Positions 28,119-38,000 of a stretch of 64,000 bases of DNA are shown piece after piece. Numbering within the stretch: position 1 is the first letter of the stretch; each line of letters opens with the position of its first letter. Below the pieces are notes generated by a model. That model saw only the letters and a list, made by a program, of their open reading frames with translations. It was not told where the DNA came from and did not search any database. The translations under genes and the position numbers were made by a program. This DNA comes from Streptomyces sp. HPF1205 (GTDB lineage: Bacteria > Actinomycetota > Actinomycetes > Streptomycetales > Streptomycetaceae). The stretch lies in the NCBI RefSeq assembly GCF_020400825.1, contig NZ_JAINVH010000039.1:16590-80589 (forward strand). Reading direction: 5' to 3'.

Positions 28119-28234
28119 CGGCTTCCCGGCTTCCCGGCTTCGCCACTTCCCGTCTTCACCACTTCGCCGGTTCACGGCTTCGCCACTTCGCCACTTCGCC
28201 GGTTCACGACTTCACGACTTCACGACTTCACGAC
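28119..28234. repeat. Nine-base tandem repeat array before the P450 gene
   Basis: A pyrimidine-rich minisatellite of about 13 units with a 9-bp period, CTTCnCCnN in its first part and TTCACGACT-like in the last four units (28204-28234). It ends directly at the ribosome site of the P450 gene. The composition differs from the flanks. Slippage here would change the leader length. No function can be assigned from sequence. Confidence 0.85.
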
Positions 28235-28246
28235 AAGGAGCCGGGC

Positions 28247-29500
28247 ATGGACAGCCTCCGGCACGAACTCGCGCGGTTCATCCAGAGTCCGTCCGCGCGG
28301 CACGATCCCCCTGGGCTCTACCGGCGGCTGCTGGCCACCGCCCCCGTACTCGACCTGGGGCGGGTCCACGTCGTCTCCGGCTACGAGGAGATCGTCACCG
28401 TGCTCATGCACCCGGGCACCGTCGTCGACCCCTCCGCGGTCGGGCTGGCCCGTTCCGGCTCCTCGGCGCTGGCCGAGGTGGTGGCGCGGATGCTGCCGCT
28501 GCGCGACGGCCGCGACCACACGCGCCTCAAGCGGCTGGCCACCGCCGCCTTCAGCGCCCGCCGGCTCGCCGTCATCGGCCGCCGGATCTCCGCGACCACC
28601 GAACACCTGCTCACCCCGCTGCTGGATTCGGGGTCCTTCGACCTCGTCGCGGACTTCGCGGTGCCGCTGCCGGTCGCGGTGTCCTGCAGCATCCTCGACG
28701 TCCCGGAGGAGGACCGCCACCGGGTCACCGGGTGGGCCGGCCTGGTCGCGCGCTCGTTGCTCGACCCGGACCCGTCGGCGGCCGAATCCGCCGCGCTGGA
28801 CGCCGAGTTCGCGCAGTTCCGGGACTACGTCGAGGAGTTGTGCGCCCGTCGTGCGGCGCGTCCCGGCGACGACCTGATCAGCCGTCTCACGGTGGCGCGC
28901 GCGGCCGGGCAGCTCGACGACGAGGACCTGCTGGCCTTCGTGGTGATGCTGTTCGCCAACGGCCTGGAGACGCTCACCTCCGGGCTCGCGGTCGCCGTGT
29001 GGCACCTGCTGCGCACGCCCGGCCTGATGGACCTGGTACGCGCCCGGCCGGAGCTGGCGCAGGACGTCTTCGACGAGTGCCAGCGGCTGGGCAGTCCGGT
29101 GCGGGCCAGCGCCCGCGCGCTGACCGCCGACGTCCCGGTGGGCGGCACGGTCCTGCCCGCCGGCACCGTGACCCTCCTGCTGTACGCGGCCGCCAACCGC
29201 GATCCGCGCCGCTTCCCCGATCCGGACCGCTTCGACCCGGCCCGGGCCGAACGCCGCCACCTCGCCTTCGGCCACGGGCCGCACCACTGCCTCGGTGCCC
29301 CACTCTCGCTGATGGTCGGCGCCGGGGTGCTGCGCGCCCTGGCCGAGGCCGGCGCGCACCGCCGCCTCAGCACCCCGCTCACCGAGGAGACCGCCCCGTG
29401 GAGCGAGCAGTTCGTGTTCGGCGGCCTGCGTTCCCTGCCGCTGATCGCCGCCCCGGCCGCCGCCCCGGCGGCCCCGCTCACGACGGGGGTGGCCCGATGA
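28247..29500 (+). CDS. Cytochrome P450 of the RiPP cluster
   Basis: A 417-residue soluble bacterial P450. The heme-thiolate motif is FGHGPHHCLG with C348 as ligand. The ExxR pair is in FDECQRLGSPV and the I-helix is MLFANGLETLTSG, where Asn and Glu-Thr replace the usual AGxxT pattern in part. ATG 28247 has AAGGAG 6 bases upstream, right after the 9-bp repeat array. It overlaps the next gene by ATGA. P450s in RiPP clusters hydroxylate or cross-link the peptide; which occurs here is unknown. No ferredoxin gene is adjacent. Confidence 0.92.
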   Translation: MDSLRHELARFIQSPSARHDPPGLYRRLLATAPVLDLGRVHVVSGYEEIVTVLMHPGTVVDPSAVGLARSGSSALAEVVARMLPLRDGRDHTRLKRLATAAFSARRLAVIGRRISATTEHLLTPLLDSGSFDLVADFAVPLPVAVSCSILDVPEEDRHRVTGWAGLVARSLLDPDPSAAESAALDAEFAQFRDYVEELCARRAARPGDDLISRLTVARAAGQLDDEDLLAFVVMLFANGLETLTSGLAVAVWHLLRTPGLMDLVRARPELAQDVFDECQRLGSPVRASARALTADVPVGGTVLPAGTVTLLLYAAANRDPRRFPDPDRFDPARAERRHLAFGHGPHHCLGAPLSLMVGAGVLRALAEAGAHRRLSTPLTEETAPWSEQFVFGGLRSLPLIAAPAAAPAAPLTTGVAR

Positions 29501-30501
29501 CGACGGCATCCGCGCGGACGACTGCCGAACCCGCCCCGGCGGACGGCTCGGCGGGCGTCCCGGGGGCGGGCGACGGCCCGCACGGCGACAGCCCGGCGCG
29601 CACCCCCTCCGGGCTGCCCACGGCCGCCGTGGAGCCGGGACTCGACCGGCCGGTGCGGCTGATCGGCGGGCGGCTCTCGCTCGCCGCCGTCGCGCTGGCA
29701 GTGGCGGTCGGCGCGGGGACGGCGTGGGGGGTCGCGGGGTCGCTCCCCCACACGATGACGCTGCACGGTGTGATGGCCCACGGCCCCGCGCCCGTGACCG
29801 TCTCCGCCACGGCGCCGGGTTCGGTGCTGCGCGTCCTGGTCGCCCCGGGCACGCGCGTGGTCGCGGGACAGCCCGTCGCCGTCCTCGCCGACAGCCGCGG
29901 CGGGCCGGGCGGCCCGCCGGGCGCGAACCCCCTCGCCACCTCGGGCACCGACGCCGGCCGGGGCGCCGGCGAAGCGGCACCGGGCGCCGGTTCCGCGAGC
30001 GCGGGCGCCACGGACGGCGCGGGCGCCCGGCCCGCCACCGGCGGCACCGAACTGACCGCCCCGCAGGCCGGCGTCGTCACGGCGGTGCTCACCGGTCCCG
30101 GCGGCACGGTCGTCCCCGGGTCCGCGGTGATCGCGCTGGACCCGGCCGCCGCCCCCGCCACCGTACGGCTCTTCACCGGCGACAGCGGCGCGCTGCGGCG
30201 GCTGCGCACGGGCCAGCGGGTCCTGGCCGGGCTGCCGGACGGCCGTACGGTCCGGCTGCGGATCACCGGCGCGGATCCGTACCCCACGACGGCCGACGGC
30301 CTGCGCGGGACGCTGCCCGTACCCGTTCCCGGTGTGCCCGCGGGCACCGCGCCGGTGTGGACGGTGCGGACCGCGCCCGACGGACCGCGCGATGCGGCAG
30401 CGCTGGCGGCCGTGATGCCGGCGGCCGTCGACGCCTCGGTCGACCTCGGCGCCCGCCACCCGTACCAGGTGCTCTTCGGCTCCACCGGAGGCGGGTCATG
30501 A
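29497..30501 (+). CDS. HlyD-like membrane fusion protein, NHLM secretion type
   Basis: A 334-residue protein with a Pro/Ala-rich N-terminus, one transmembrane helix (about residues 55-85), and a periplasmic-adaptor-like biotinyl-lipoyl fold split by a Gly/Ala-rich insert. VSATAPGSVLRVLVAPGTRV and LTAPQAGVVTAVLTGPGG form the two halves of the lipoyl hairpin. Such proteins pair with the two NHLM-type ABC transporters encoded next. ATG 29497 overlaps the P450 stop and its own stop overlaps the exporter start, so the genes form one translation unit. Confidence 0.8.
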   Translation: MTTASARTTAEPAPADGSAGVPGAGDGPHGDSPARTPSGLPTAAVEPGLDRPVRLIGGRLSLAAVALAVAVGAGTAWGVAGSLPHTMTLHGVMAHGPAPVTVSATAPGSVLRVLVAPGTRVVAGQPVAVLADSRGGPGGPPGANPLATSGTDAGRGAGEAAPGAGSASAGATDGAGARPATGGTELTAPQAGVVTAVLTGPGGTVVPGSAVIALDPAAAPATVRLFTGDSGALRRLRTGQRVLAGLPDGRTVRLRITGADPYPTTADGLRGTLPVPVPGVPAGTAPVWTVRTAPDGPRDAAALAAVMPAAVDASVDLGARHPYQVLFGSTGGGS

Positions 30502-32813
30502 GCGTCGACACCCGCGCGGACGCCCGCCCGCGCACCGGTTCCCCGGACGCGCCCGAGCCCGCGGCCGCGGCGCCCGCGTCCCCGTCACGGGGGCGGTCGG
30601 CGGCCGGAGCGGGGCGGCGCCGTGAACGCCGCTACCTGCGCACCCCGATCGTCCCGCAGATGGAGGAGCAGGACTGCGGGGCCGCCTGTCTCGCCGTCGT
30701 CCTCGGCGCGTTCGGCCGGCGGACCACCCTGCACGAGGCGTCGCGGGCCTGCGGCGTCTCCCGCGACGGCGTCAGCGCCGCCGCCGTGGCCAGGGCCGCC
30801 GCCCGGTACGGGCTGACGGCCCGGGGCAGGCGCGTGACCCGCGGCGACGGCCCGCTGCTGGGCCTGGAAGCGGTACCCGTTCCGTCCATGGTGCTGCTGT
30901 CCGGGCCGCACTTCGCCGTCTACGAGGGCGTGCGCCGCGGCCGTATCCATGTCAACGACCCGTCGCTCGGCTCGTACAGCACCACCCCCGAGACGTTCTG
31001 GGAGTCCTTCGCGGGGATAGCGGTCGGCTTCGCCCCCGGGCCCGGTTTCACACCGGGCAGCGCCCGCTTCCCGTTCCTGCGCGGCCTGGCCGGGCGGACC
31101 CGCGGCTACCTGCCGGGGCTGCTCCTCGCGGTGTTCACCGCCTTGGTCCTGACCGTGCCGTCGGTGACGGCGTCGTTCCTGCTGCGCGCCTACCTCACCG
31201 GCGTCACCGAGAACGGGCACGGCGACTGGCGACTGCCGCTGGTGCTCGCCACGGCCGGCGCCGCCGCCGTCGTCCTGCTCGGCACATGGCTGCAGCAGGC
31301 GCTGGTCGGCCGGGTGCTGGAGGCGATGTCGGCGCGTTCCTCGGCGGCGTTCCTGTCGCGGATGCTGCGCCTGCCCGGTTCGTTCTTCCACCGCCGCCAA
31401 CTGGGCGGGCTGGTCACCCGGGTGCAGATGAACGACGGCCTGGCCGCGCTGCTGTCCTACCGCGTGACCGGGGCCGCGGCCGCCGCGGCAGGCGCGGCCG
31501 CGCACCTGGGCGCGCTGATCTGGCTGTCGCCGCGCCTGTCGGTGATCCCAGGCGCGGTCGCCGTCCTCGACGTGCTGGCCCTGCGGCTGGCCACCAAGCG
31601 GCGCGGCGGCATGCTGCACCGGCTGCACTCGGAGCAGTACAAGCGCGACGGCGTCGCCTTCGCCGGCGTCGCCGCGATGGAGACCATCAAGGCCGAGGGC
31701 GCCGAGGAGTCCTTCTTCCGCTCCTGGTCCGGCTGGCAGGCGCGGGCCATGGACACCGCGCAGACCATGGCGGCGGCCGTCGTCGGCCCGCTCACCGTAC
31801 CCACCGCCCTCAACACCGCGGCCGGCGCGGCCGTGGTCGTGGCCGGCACCTCCCTGCTGCTCGGCGGCTCGCTGACGTTCGGCACGCTGCTGGCGTACCT
31901 GCTGCTGCTCAACGGGTTCCTGCTGCCGGTGGCCCAACTGGTCGGCGTCGGCTCGGAGCTCACGGTCGCCCGGGCCCAGACCGCGCTGCTGGAGGACGTC
32001 GAGCAGGCCGCGCCCGACCCCTACCTCACCCCGGTCCTGGACGTGCCGGGCGACCGCACCGGGCTGCGCGGCGGCCTGGAACTGCGCGAGGTCACCTTCG
32101 GGTACGACCCCAACCGCCCGCCGACGGTGGCCGGGGTGTCGCTGACGGTCCGCCCCGGCGAGTGGGTCGCCGTGGTCGGCGACAGCGGCAGCGGCAAGTC
32201 CACACTGGCCCGGCTGGCCGCGGGCGTGCTGCGGCCCTGGTCCGGCGAGGTGCTGCTGGACGGGCGCCCGCGCGAGCAGGTGCCGCGGGCGGTGCTGACC
32301 GCCGACGTCGCCTACGTGGAGCAGCAACTGCGGCTGTTCGAGGGCACGTTCCGCGAGAACCTGACGCTGTGGAACCCGGCGGTCGGCGCGGACGCGCTGC
32401 ACCGCGCGCTCGCCGACGCCGAGGCCGCGGACCTGGTGAACGGGCGCGGCGGCCTGGACGCCGGGACGGTCGACGAAGGCGCGCGCAACCTGTCGGGCGG
32501 CGAGCGCCAGCGCCTCGAACTGGCCCGCGCGCTCGCGCTCGACCCGGCCGTGCTGGTCCTGGACGAGGCCACCTCCGCGCTCGACACCCGCACCGAGGAA
32601 CTGGTCGGCCGCCACCTGCGGGCCCGCGGATGCAGCTGCCTGGTGCTGGCCCACCGCCTCAGCACGGTCCGCGCCGCCGACCGCGTCGTGGTCCTGCGCG
32701 AGGGCCGGATCGTGCAGGAGGGCCCGCCCGCCGAACTGGCCTCCGTGGCCGGTCCCTACCGCGATCTGCTCGAAGAGGACGCCGCGGCGCACGACACGGG
32801 AGACCTCTCATGA
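30498..32813 (+). CDS. C39 peptidase-containing ABC exporter (NHLM ABC1 type)
   Basis: A 771-residue bacteriocin exporter. The N-terminal C39 peptidase has C60 in EEQDCGAACLAVVLGAFG, His in LSGPHFAVYEG and Asp in HVNDPSLG, the full catalytic set for cutting after GG. A six-helix transmembrane domain follows (about 215-500), then the ATPase with Walker A GDSGSGKSTL, signature NLSGGERQRLEL and Walker B VLVLDEATSALD. It should remove the leader of the peptide encoded at 27751 and export the core. ATG 30498 overlaps the preceding stop codon. Confidence 0.93.
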   Translation: MSVDTRADARPRTGSPDAPEPAAAAPASPSRGRSAAGAGRRRERRYLRTPIVPQMEEQDCGAACLAVVLGAFGRRTTLHEASRACGVSRDGVSAAAVARAAARYGLTARGRRVTRGDGPLLGLEAVPVPSMVLLSGPHFAVYEGVRRGRIHVNDPSLGSYSTTPETFWESFAGIAVGFAPGPGFTPGSARFPFLRGLAGRTRGYLPGLLLAVFTALVLTVPSVTASFLLRAYLTGVTENGHGDWRLPLVLATAGAAAVVLLGTWLQQALVGRVLEAMSARSSAAFLSRMLRLPGSFFHRRQLGGLVTRVQMNDGLAALLSYRVTGAAAAAAGAAAHLGALIWLSPRLSVIPGAVAVLDVLALRLATKRRGGMLHRLHSEQYKRDGVAFAGVAAMETIKAEGAEESFFRSWSGWQARAMDTAQTMAAAVVGPLTVPTALNTAAGAAVVVAGTSLLLGGSLTFGTLLAYLLLLNGFLLPVAQLVGVGSELTVARAQTALLEDVEQAAPDPYLTPVLDVPGDRTGLRGGLELREVTFGYDPNRPPTVAGVSLTVRPGEWVAVVGDSGSGKSTLARLAAGVLRPWSGEVLLDGRPREQVPRAVLTADVAYVEQQLRLFEGTFRENLTLWNPAVGADALHRALADAEAADLVNGRGGLDAGTVDEGARNLSGGERQRLELARALALDPAVLVLDEATSALDTRTEELVGRHLRARGCSCLVLAHRLSTVRAADRVVVLREGRIVQEGPPAELASVAGPYRDLLEEDAAAHDTGDLS

Positions 32814-35068
32814 CCGCCACCCCCACCCACACGCCCGCTCCCACTCCCACCCGATCCGGCGACGCGGCGCGGCACTTCGAGGAGACCGCCGCCGCCAACC
32901 GGGCCGCCCTGGCCGAGGCGCTCGGGGCGCTGCGCCTGGCACCGGACCGCCCGCGGCGGCGCGGCAAGGCGGCGCCCGACGCGGCGTCCGCGCCCGTCGT
33001 ACCCTCCTCGCCGACCGCGGCCGCCGACGTCCTGGCCGCCTACCGGGACCTGGCGCCCCAGGTGGGCCGCACCGCCCCGGCCGAGGTGCCGGCCGAGGTG
33101 CGCGACGCACGGGACCCGCTGATCGCGCTCCTGCGGCACCAGGGCATCCGCTGGCGGCAGATCACACTGCCGGACGACGGGTCCGGGCACGGCGACACCA
33201 CCGGCCTCACCGGTCCGGTGATCGGCTTCACCGCCGGCGAGGGCAGGCCGGTGGCGCTCCCGTACGCCAGAAGGGCACGCGGAAGCGGCGGCCGGGCCGT
33301 GGACCGGCGCGCGTACCTGCTCTACCGCCCGCTGCCGGCCGGGACCCCGACGGCGGGGGCGCTGCTGCGGTTCGCGCTCGCGGCCCCCGGCGCCCGCCGG
33401 GACCTGCTGGTGCTGGCGGGCGCGGGACTCGCGGCAGCGCTGCTCGCCCTGGCCGTGCCGCTCAGTACGGGTCTGCTGATGCCGCGGCTGGTCGCCGCCG
33501 GCCACCACCCGCTGCGCTGGCTCGCGGTGCTGCTCACCGCGGGTACGGTCGCGGCAGGTCTGCTGCTGCTGGTCCGCAACGTCACCGCGGTCCGCCTGAC
33601 CGGCCGCGTCCAGGCCGCGCTCGAACCGGCCGTCTGGGACCGGCTGCTCGACCACGACGCCCGTTTCTTCCGCGACTTCAGCACCGGCGACCTGGTGCAC
33701 CGGGCCAACGCGATCGCCGAGGCCCGGCAGGCGCTGTCCGAAGTGCTGGTCGGCGCGGTGCTCGGCGCGTTCTTCTCGCTGTCGGGGCTCCTGGTGCTGC
33801 TCGCCGTCGACCCGGTCCTCGGCGCGGCGCTGCTGGCCGCCGCCTTGGTCGCCGTCGCCGCGCTGGTGGCCATGGGCCGGCGCAGGCAGCGGTACGAGTC
33901 CCGGGTGCACGCCCTGCACGGCCGGCTGCACGGCACGCTGTACGGGCTGATGCTGGGCATCGACAAGCTGCAGACCGCCGGCCGGGAGATCCAGGCGTTC
34001 GCCCGCTGGGCGGTCCCGTTCGGGGAGCAGAAGCGCGCCGACGCCGCCGCCATGCGCACCGACGCCGCCGCCACCGCGCTCACCGCCGCCCTGCAGCCCC
34101 TGCTGCTCGCGGTGCTGCTGGCCGGCGTGGCCGCCCGGGGCACGGGGGCGGGCGGGACGGGCGCGGGCCACCTGATGGCCGCCGGGATCGCCGCGGGGCA
34201 GGTCGCCCTCGCGCTCGGCCAGGTCACCCACGCCGCCGCCACCGCGTACGGCATCGCGCCCGTCCTGGACCGGCTGCGGCCGGTCCTCGCCGAGCCGGCG
34301 GAGGCTTCCGGCCGCCGCCGCGGCCGGGCCGACCCGGGACGGCTGCGGGGCGCGGTCCGCCTGGAGGAGGTGTCGTTCCGCTACCCGGGCGCCGCCGCGT
34401 CCGCCCTGGAGGGTGTGTCGCTGTACGCCGATCCCGGCGAAATGGTCGCCGTGGTGGGTCCTTCGGGCGCGGGCAAGTCCACCCTGGTCCGGCTGCTGCT
34501 CGGCTTCGAGCGGCCGGCCGCGGGCCGGGTCCGCTACGACGGCCGGGACCTGGCCGGGCTCGATCCGCGGCTGGTGCGCCGCCAGTTGGGCACCGTGCTG
34601 CAGAACGGACGCCTGCTGCGCGGCAGTCTGCTGGAGAACCTGGCGGGCACCGACCCGGACGTCACCGAGGACGACGTGTGGCGGGCCGCCGAGCTCGCCG
34701 GCATCGCCGCCGACCTGCGCCGCCTCCCGCTGGGCCTGAGCACCCGCGTCGGCGAGGACGCGCAGGGCTTCTCCGGCGGGCAGGTCCAGCGGCTGCTGCT
34801 GGCCCGCGCGCTGGTCCGCCGCCCCGCCGTCCTGCTGCTCGACGAGGCGACCTCCGCGCTGGACAACGCCACCCAGCGCCAGGTGGCCGAGGGCATCGCG
34901 GCACTGGACCGCACCCGCCTCGTCATCGCCCACCGGCTGAGCACGATACGCCGCGCCGACCGGATCTACGTCCTGGACCGCGGCCGGGTGTCGGCCGTCG
35001 GCGGCTACGACGAACTGCTCGGCTCCGATCCCTTGTTCACCCGTCTCGTCCGACCCCAGGAGCTGTGA
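32810..35068 (+). CDS. Second ABC exporter (NHLM ABC2 type)
   Basis: A 752-residue ABC half-transporter. It has a long N-terminal region of about 190 residues without peptidase motifs, six transmembrane helices (about 195-470) and an ATPase with Walker A GPSGAGKSTLVRL, signature GFSGGQVQRLLLA and Walker B VLLLDEATSALD. NHLM systems typically encode such a partner beside the C39 exporter and the HlyD-like protein, and the two probably form a heterodimer. ATG 32810 overlaps the previous stop (ATGA). Confidence 0.9.
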   Translation: MTATPTHTPAPTPTRSGDAARHFEETAAANRAALAEALGALRLAPDRPRRRGKAAPDAASAPVVPSSPTAAADVLAAYRDLAPQVGRTAPAEVPAEVRDARDPLIALLRHQGIRWRQITLPDDGSGHGDTTGLTGPVIGFTAGEGRPVALPYARRARGSGGRAVDRRAYLLYRPLPAGTPTAGALLRFALAAPGARRDLLVLAGAGLAAALLALAVPLSTGLLMPRLVAAGHHPLRWLAVLLTAGTVAAGLLLLVRNVTAVRLTGRVQAALEPAVWDRLLDHDARFFRDFSTGDLVHRANAIAEARQALSEVLVGAVLGAFFSLSGLLVLLAVDPVLGAALLAAALVAVAALVAMGRRRQRYESRVHALHGRLHGTLYGLMLGIDKLQTAGREIQAFARWAVPFGEQKRADAAAMRTDAAATALTAALQPLLLAVLLAGVAARGTGAGGTGAGHLMAAGIAAGQVALALGQVTHAAATAYGIAPVLDRLRPVLAEPAEASGRRRGRADPGRLRGAVRLEEVSFRYPGAAASALEGVSLYADPGEMVAVVGPSGAGKSTLVRLLLGFERPAAGRVRYDGRDLAGLDPRLVRRQLGTVLQNGRLLRGSLLENLAGTDPDVTEDDVWRAAELAGIAADLRRLPLGLSTRVGEDAQGFSGGQVQRLLLARALVRRPAVLLLDEATSALDNATQRQVAEGIAALDRTRLVIAHRLSTIRRADRIYVLDRGRVSAVGGYDELLGSDPLFTRLVRPQEL

Positions 35069-35069
35069 G

Positions 35070-38000
35070 ATGACACTCGACACCGAGGCGCGGGCGCTCA
35101 GCGCGGGTGCCGCCTCGCGCGACTCCGCCACCGTTTCCGCTGCCGCGCCCGCCGCCCCCTCAGTGGCCGCGCCCGCCGCCCGTGCGGCGGCGCCCGCCCC
35201 GTCCGGCGCCCGCGGGGACACCGCGGCGCCCCCGTACCGGGCCGACGAGCGGCTGCGTGCCGTCGTCGCCGCGGCGGCCGCCTTCCCCGACCGGGCCGCC
35301 GCGGCGGCCGGGCCCGGCGCGGGCACCTCCGTCTTCGTCGCCGAGCCGCCCGGGGACCGGGCCGCCGAGCGGGCCGTGGTGGGCCGCTGGCTGGAACGCG
35401 CGGCCGGCGACCCGGCCGACGCCGCCGTGCTGCTCGACCACCTGGCCGCCACCGGGCGGCCGCTCGGCGCCGGCCTGCGCAAGGTCCGGCTGCGCGACCC
35501 CGCTCGCCTGCCGGACTGGGCGGAGGCGCTCGCCGTCTTCGTCGGGGCCCAGCCCGCCGTCCCGGACGCCACGACGACCGCCGCCAGCTCGCTCACCGCC
35601 TCCTTCCGGCGGGCAGCGGAAGCGCTCCTGCCCGCCCTGTCCGGCACCGTGCTGGGCGTGCCGGTCGCCGCCGGCGCGCTGGACGACCTCGGCGCCGGCC
35701 TGGCCGCCCGGCTCGGCGAGGCGTGCCGGCTCTCGTTGTGCCACGAACTGCAGGCCGCCACCGGCCGCCCGGGCGCCGACGACTGGGACCACCACCCGGG
35801 CCTGGACGCCTCCCGCGAGGGCTGGCTGGCCCGGCTGGAGCGGCTGCCGGCGCTCGCCTACCTGATCGGCGTGGTCTGCCGCAACTGGCAGCAGGTCACC
35901 TGGGAGATGTTCGCCAGGCTCGCCGCCGACCGCGAGATGCTGCGCGCGAGGCTGTGGGGCGGCGCCGACCCCGGCGCGCTCGCCTCCGTGCGCGGCGACG
36001 CCGGGGACCGCCACGCCGGCGGCCGCTCGGTGGCCCTGCTGCGCTTCGAGCACGGCGCGGCCGTGGTCTACAAGCCCAAGGACCTGCGGCACGCCACCGC
36101 GTACATGGAACTGGTCGGCCGGCTCAACGAGTACGCGGCCGAACACCCCGGCTCCGGGCTGCTCGACCTGCCCACCCGTACCGTGATCACGTGCAGCGAC
36201 AGCGGCGACGGCGGGCTGGGCGGCTCGCTGTCCCGGGACGGGGCCGGCGAGTACGGCTGGGAGGAGCTGGTGCCGGGCGGTCCGTGCGCCGAGCGCGCCG
36301 GGTTCGCCCGCTACTACCGGCGGCTGGGCATGACGATCCGCCTGATGCAGCTCCTTGAGGGCCGCGACCTGTGGGCCGACAACCTGCTGGCCGACGGCGA
36401 GCACCCGGTGTTCATCGACCTGGAGTGCCTGCTGTACCCGCGGGTGCGGACGCCCCCGGCGCTTCCGGCCGGGCAGCGCGGCCTGCTGGACCGGCTGGAG
36501 TCCACGGTGGTGCGCACCGCGATGGCCGCCCAGCCATGGGTGATCGCCAAGGACCAGCCGGTGCTGGACATCGGCTGCCTCACCAGGGCCGGCGGCGGGA
36601 ACCCCGGCGGCGACGCTGCCGGCGACGGGCCCACGCTGCCGCTGCCGCCGTACCGTCCGGTGCACGCCGGGCGCAAGGCGGACCCCTGGCGGTACACCGC
36701 CGAGGTGGTGGACGGCTACAAGGCCATGCACCGGGCGCTGTTCGCGCTGCGCGACCGGCTCGCGGACGCCGACGGCCCGCTGGCGGGGTTCCGCGGAGTG
36801 TGGGTGCGCTACATCTGGCGGCACACCTGGGACGGCTACAAGATCCTCAACACCTCCACCAGTCCCCGGGCGCTCGCCGACGGGGCCACCAGGGAGACGG
36901 TGATCGCCGGGGCGCTGCGCGGCGCTGTCGCCGCCCGGGCCGGCGACAGCGAACGCGACGACCTGCTGGACGTGGTGCTGTCCGAGCTGGACTCCTTCCG
37001 CGATCTGGACATCCCCTTCTTCCGCTCCCTGACCACGTCCTCCTCGGTGTTCACCGTCGACGGGCGGGAGATCCCCGGGCACTTCCAGGGCACCGGCTGG
37101 CAGCGGCTGACCGGCCGGGTGGCCGAACTCGCGGACTTCGACCTCGACGCGCACACGGCCGTGCTCACCGGCTGCCTCGACGCGGCCGTCGGCGGCAGGG
37201 TCACGTCCGCGCCACCGCCGAGGAGCGCGGCCGCCTTCGCCCTGCCCGGCCGCGGCGAACTGCTGGAGCGGGCCGTGCGGATCGGCGACCAGGTGCTCGC
37301 CTGGCGGCACGACACGGACGACGGGCACGGCTGGATCGGGCAGAGCTGGTACCCGCTGGCCGGGCTGCGCCAGGTCGAGGCGCTCAGCGGGGTGGACCTG
37401 CTCACCAGCGGCGTCGGTGCCGCCCTCTTCCTCGCCGAGCTGTGGACCGCGAGCGGCGAGCCGCGCTTCCGGCGGGCCGCCCACCGGACGCTGACGGCGG
37501 CGGCGGCGCTGGTGGACCCCGCCGCCCCGCACGCCTTCGCGTTCGCCGCCGACAGCCGGCTCGCGCTCGGCGCCCCCGTACCCGGGGGCCTCGCCGGACC
37601 CGGCGCGCTGATCCACGCGCTGGCCCGCGGCGCACGCCTGCTGGACGAGCCCCGGTTCCTGACGGCGGCCCGGGCCCTGGTGCCGGGCGCGCTGGCGCTG
37701 GCCCGCGGACCGGTGGCCGGCCGGGCCGGCCGCCCGGGACCCGCGCCGTACCGGGACGTTCCTCTCGGCACGGCGGGGCTGCTGCTCAACCTGCTGACGC
37801 TGCGCCAGGTGCTGCCGGCGCCCGACGCGGCCACCGACGGCGGCGTGCGCGAGCTGGCCGCGGTCGCGTACGAGGCGCTGGCCGGCGGGCCCGGGGACGC
37901 CCCCGCGCCGCGGTGGGCCGGCGCCGCCCGCTTCCTGGACCTGGTGCCCGGCGGCCCGGACAGCGTGGCCGCGGCGCTGGCCCGCACCCTGGGCGAGGCA

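Noticed and set aside
28119..28234. Possible CRISPR array or multiple precursor cores
   Set aside because: Units are only 9 bp without spacers, and no frame through them has a start with ribosome site or leader-like sequence.
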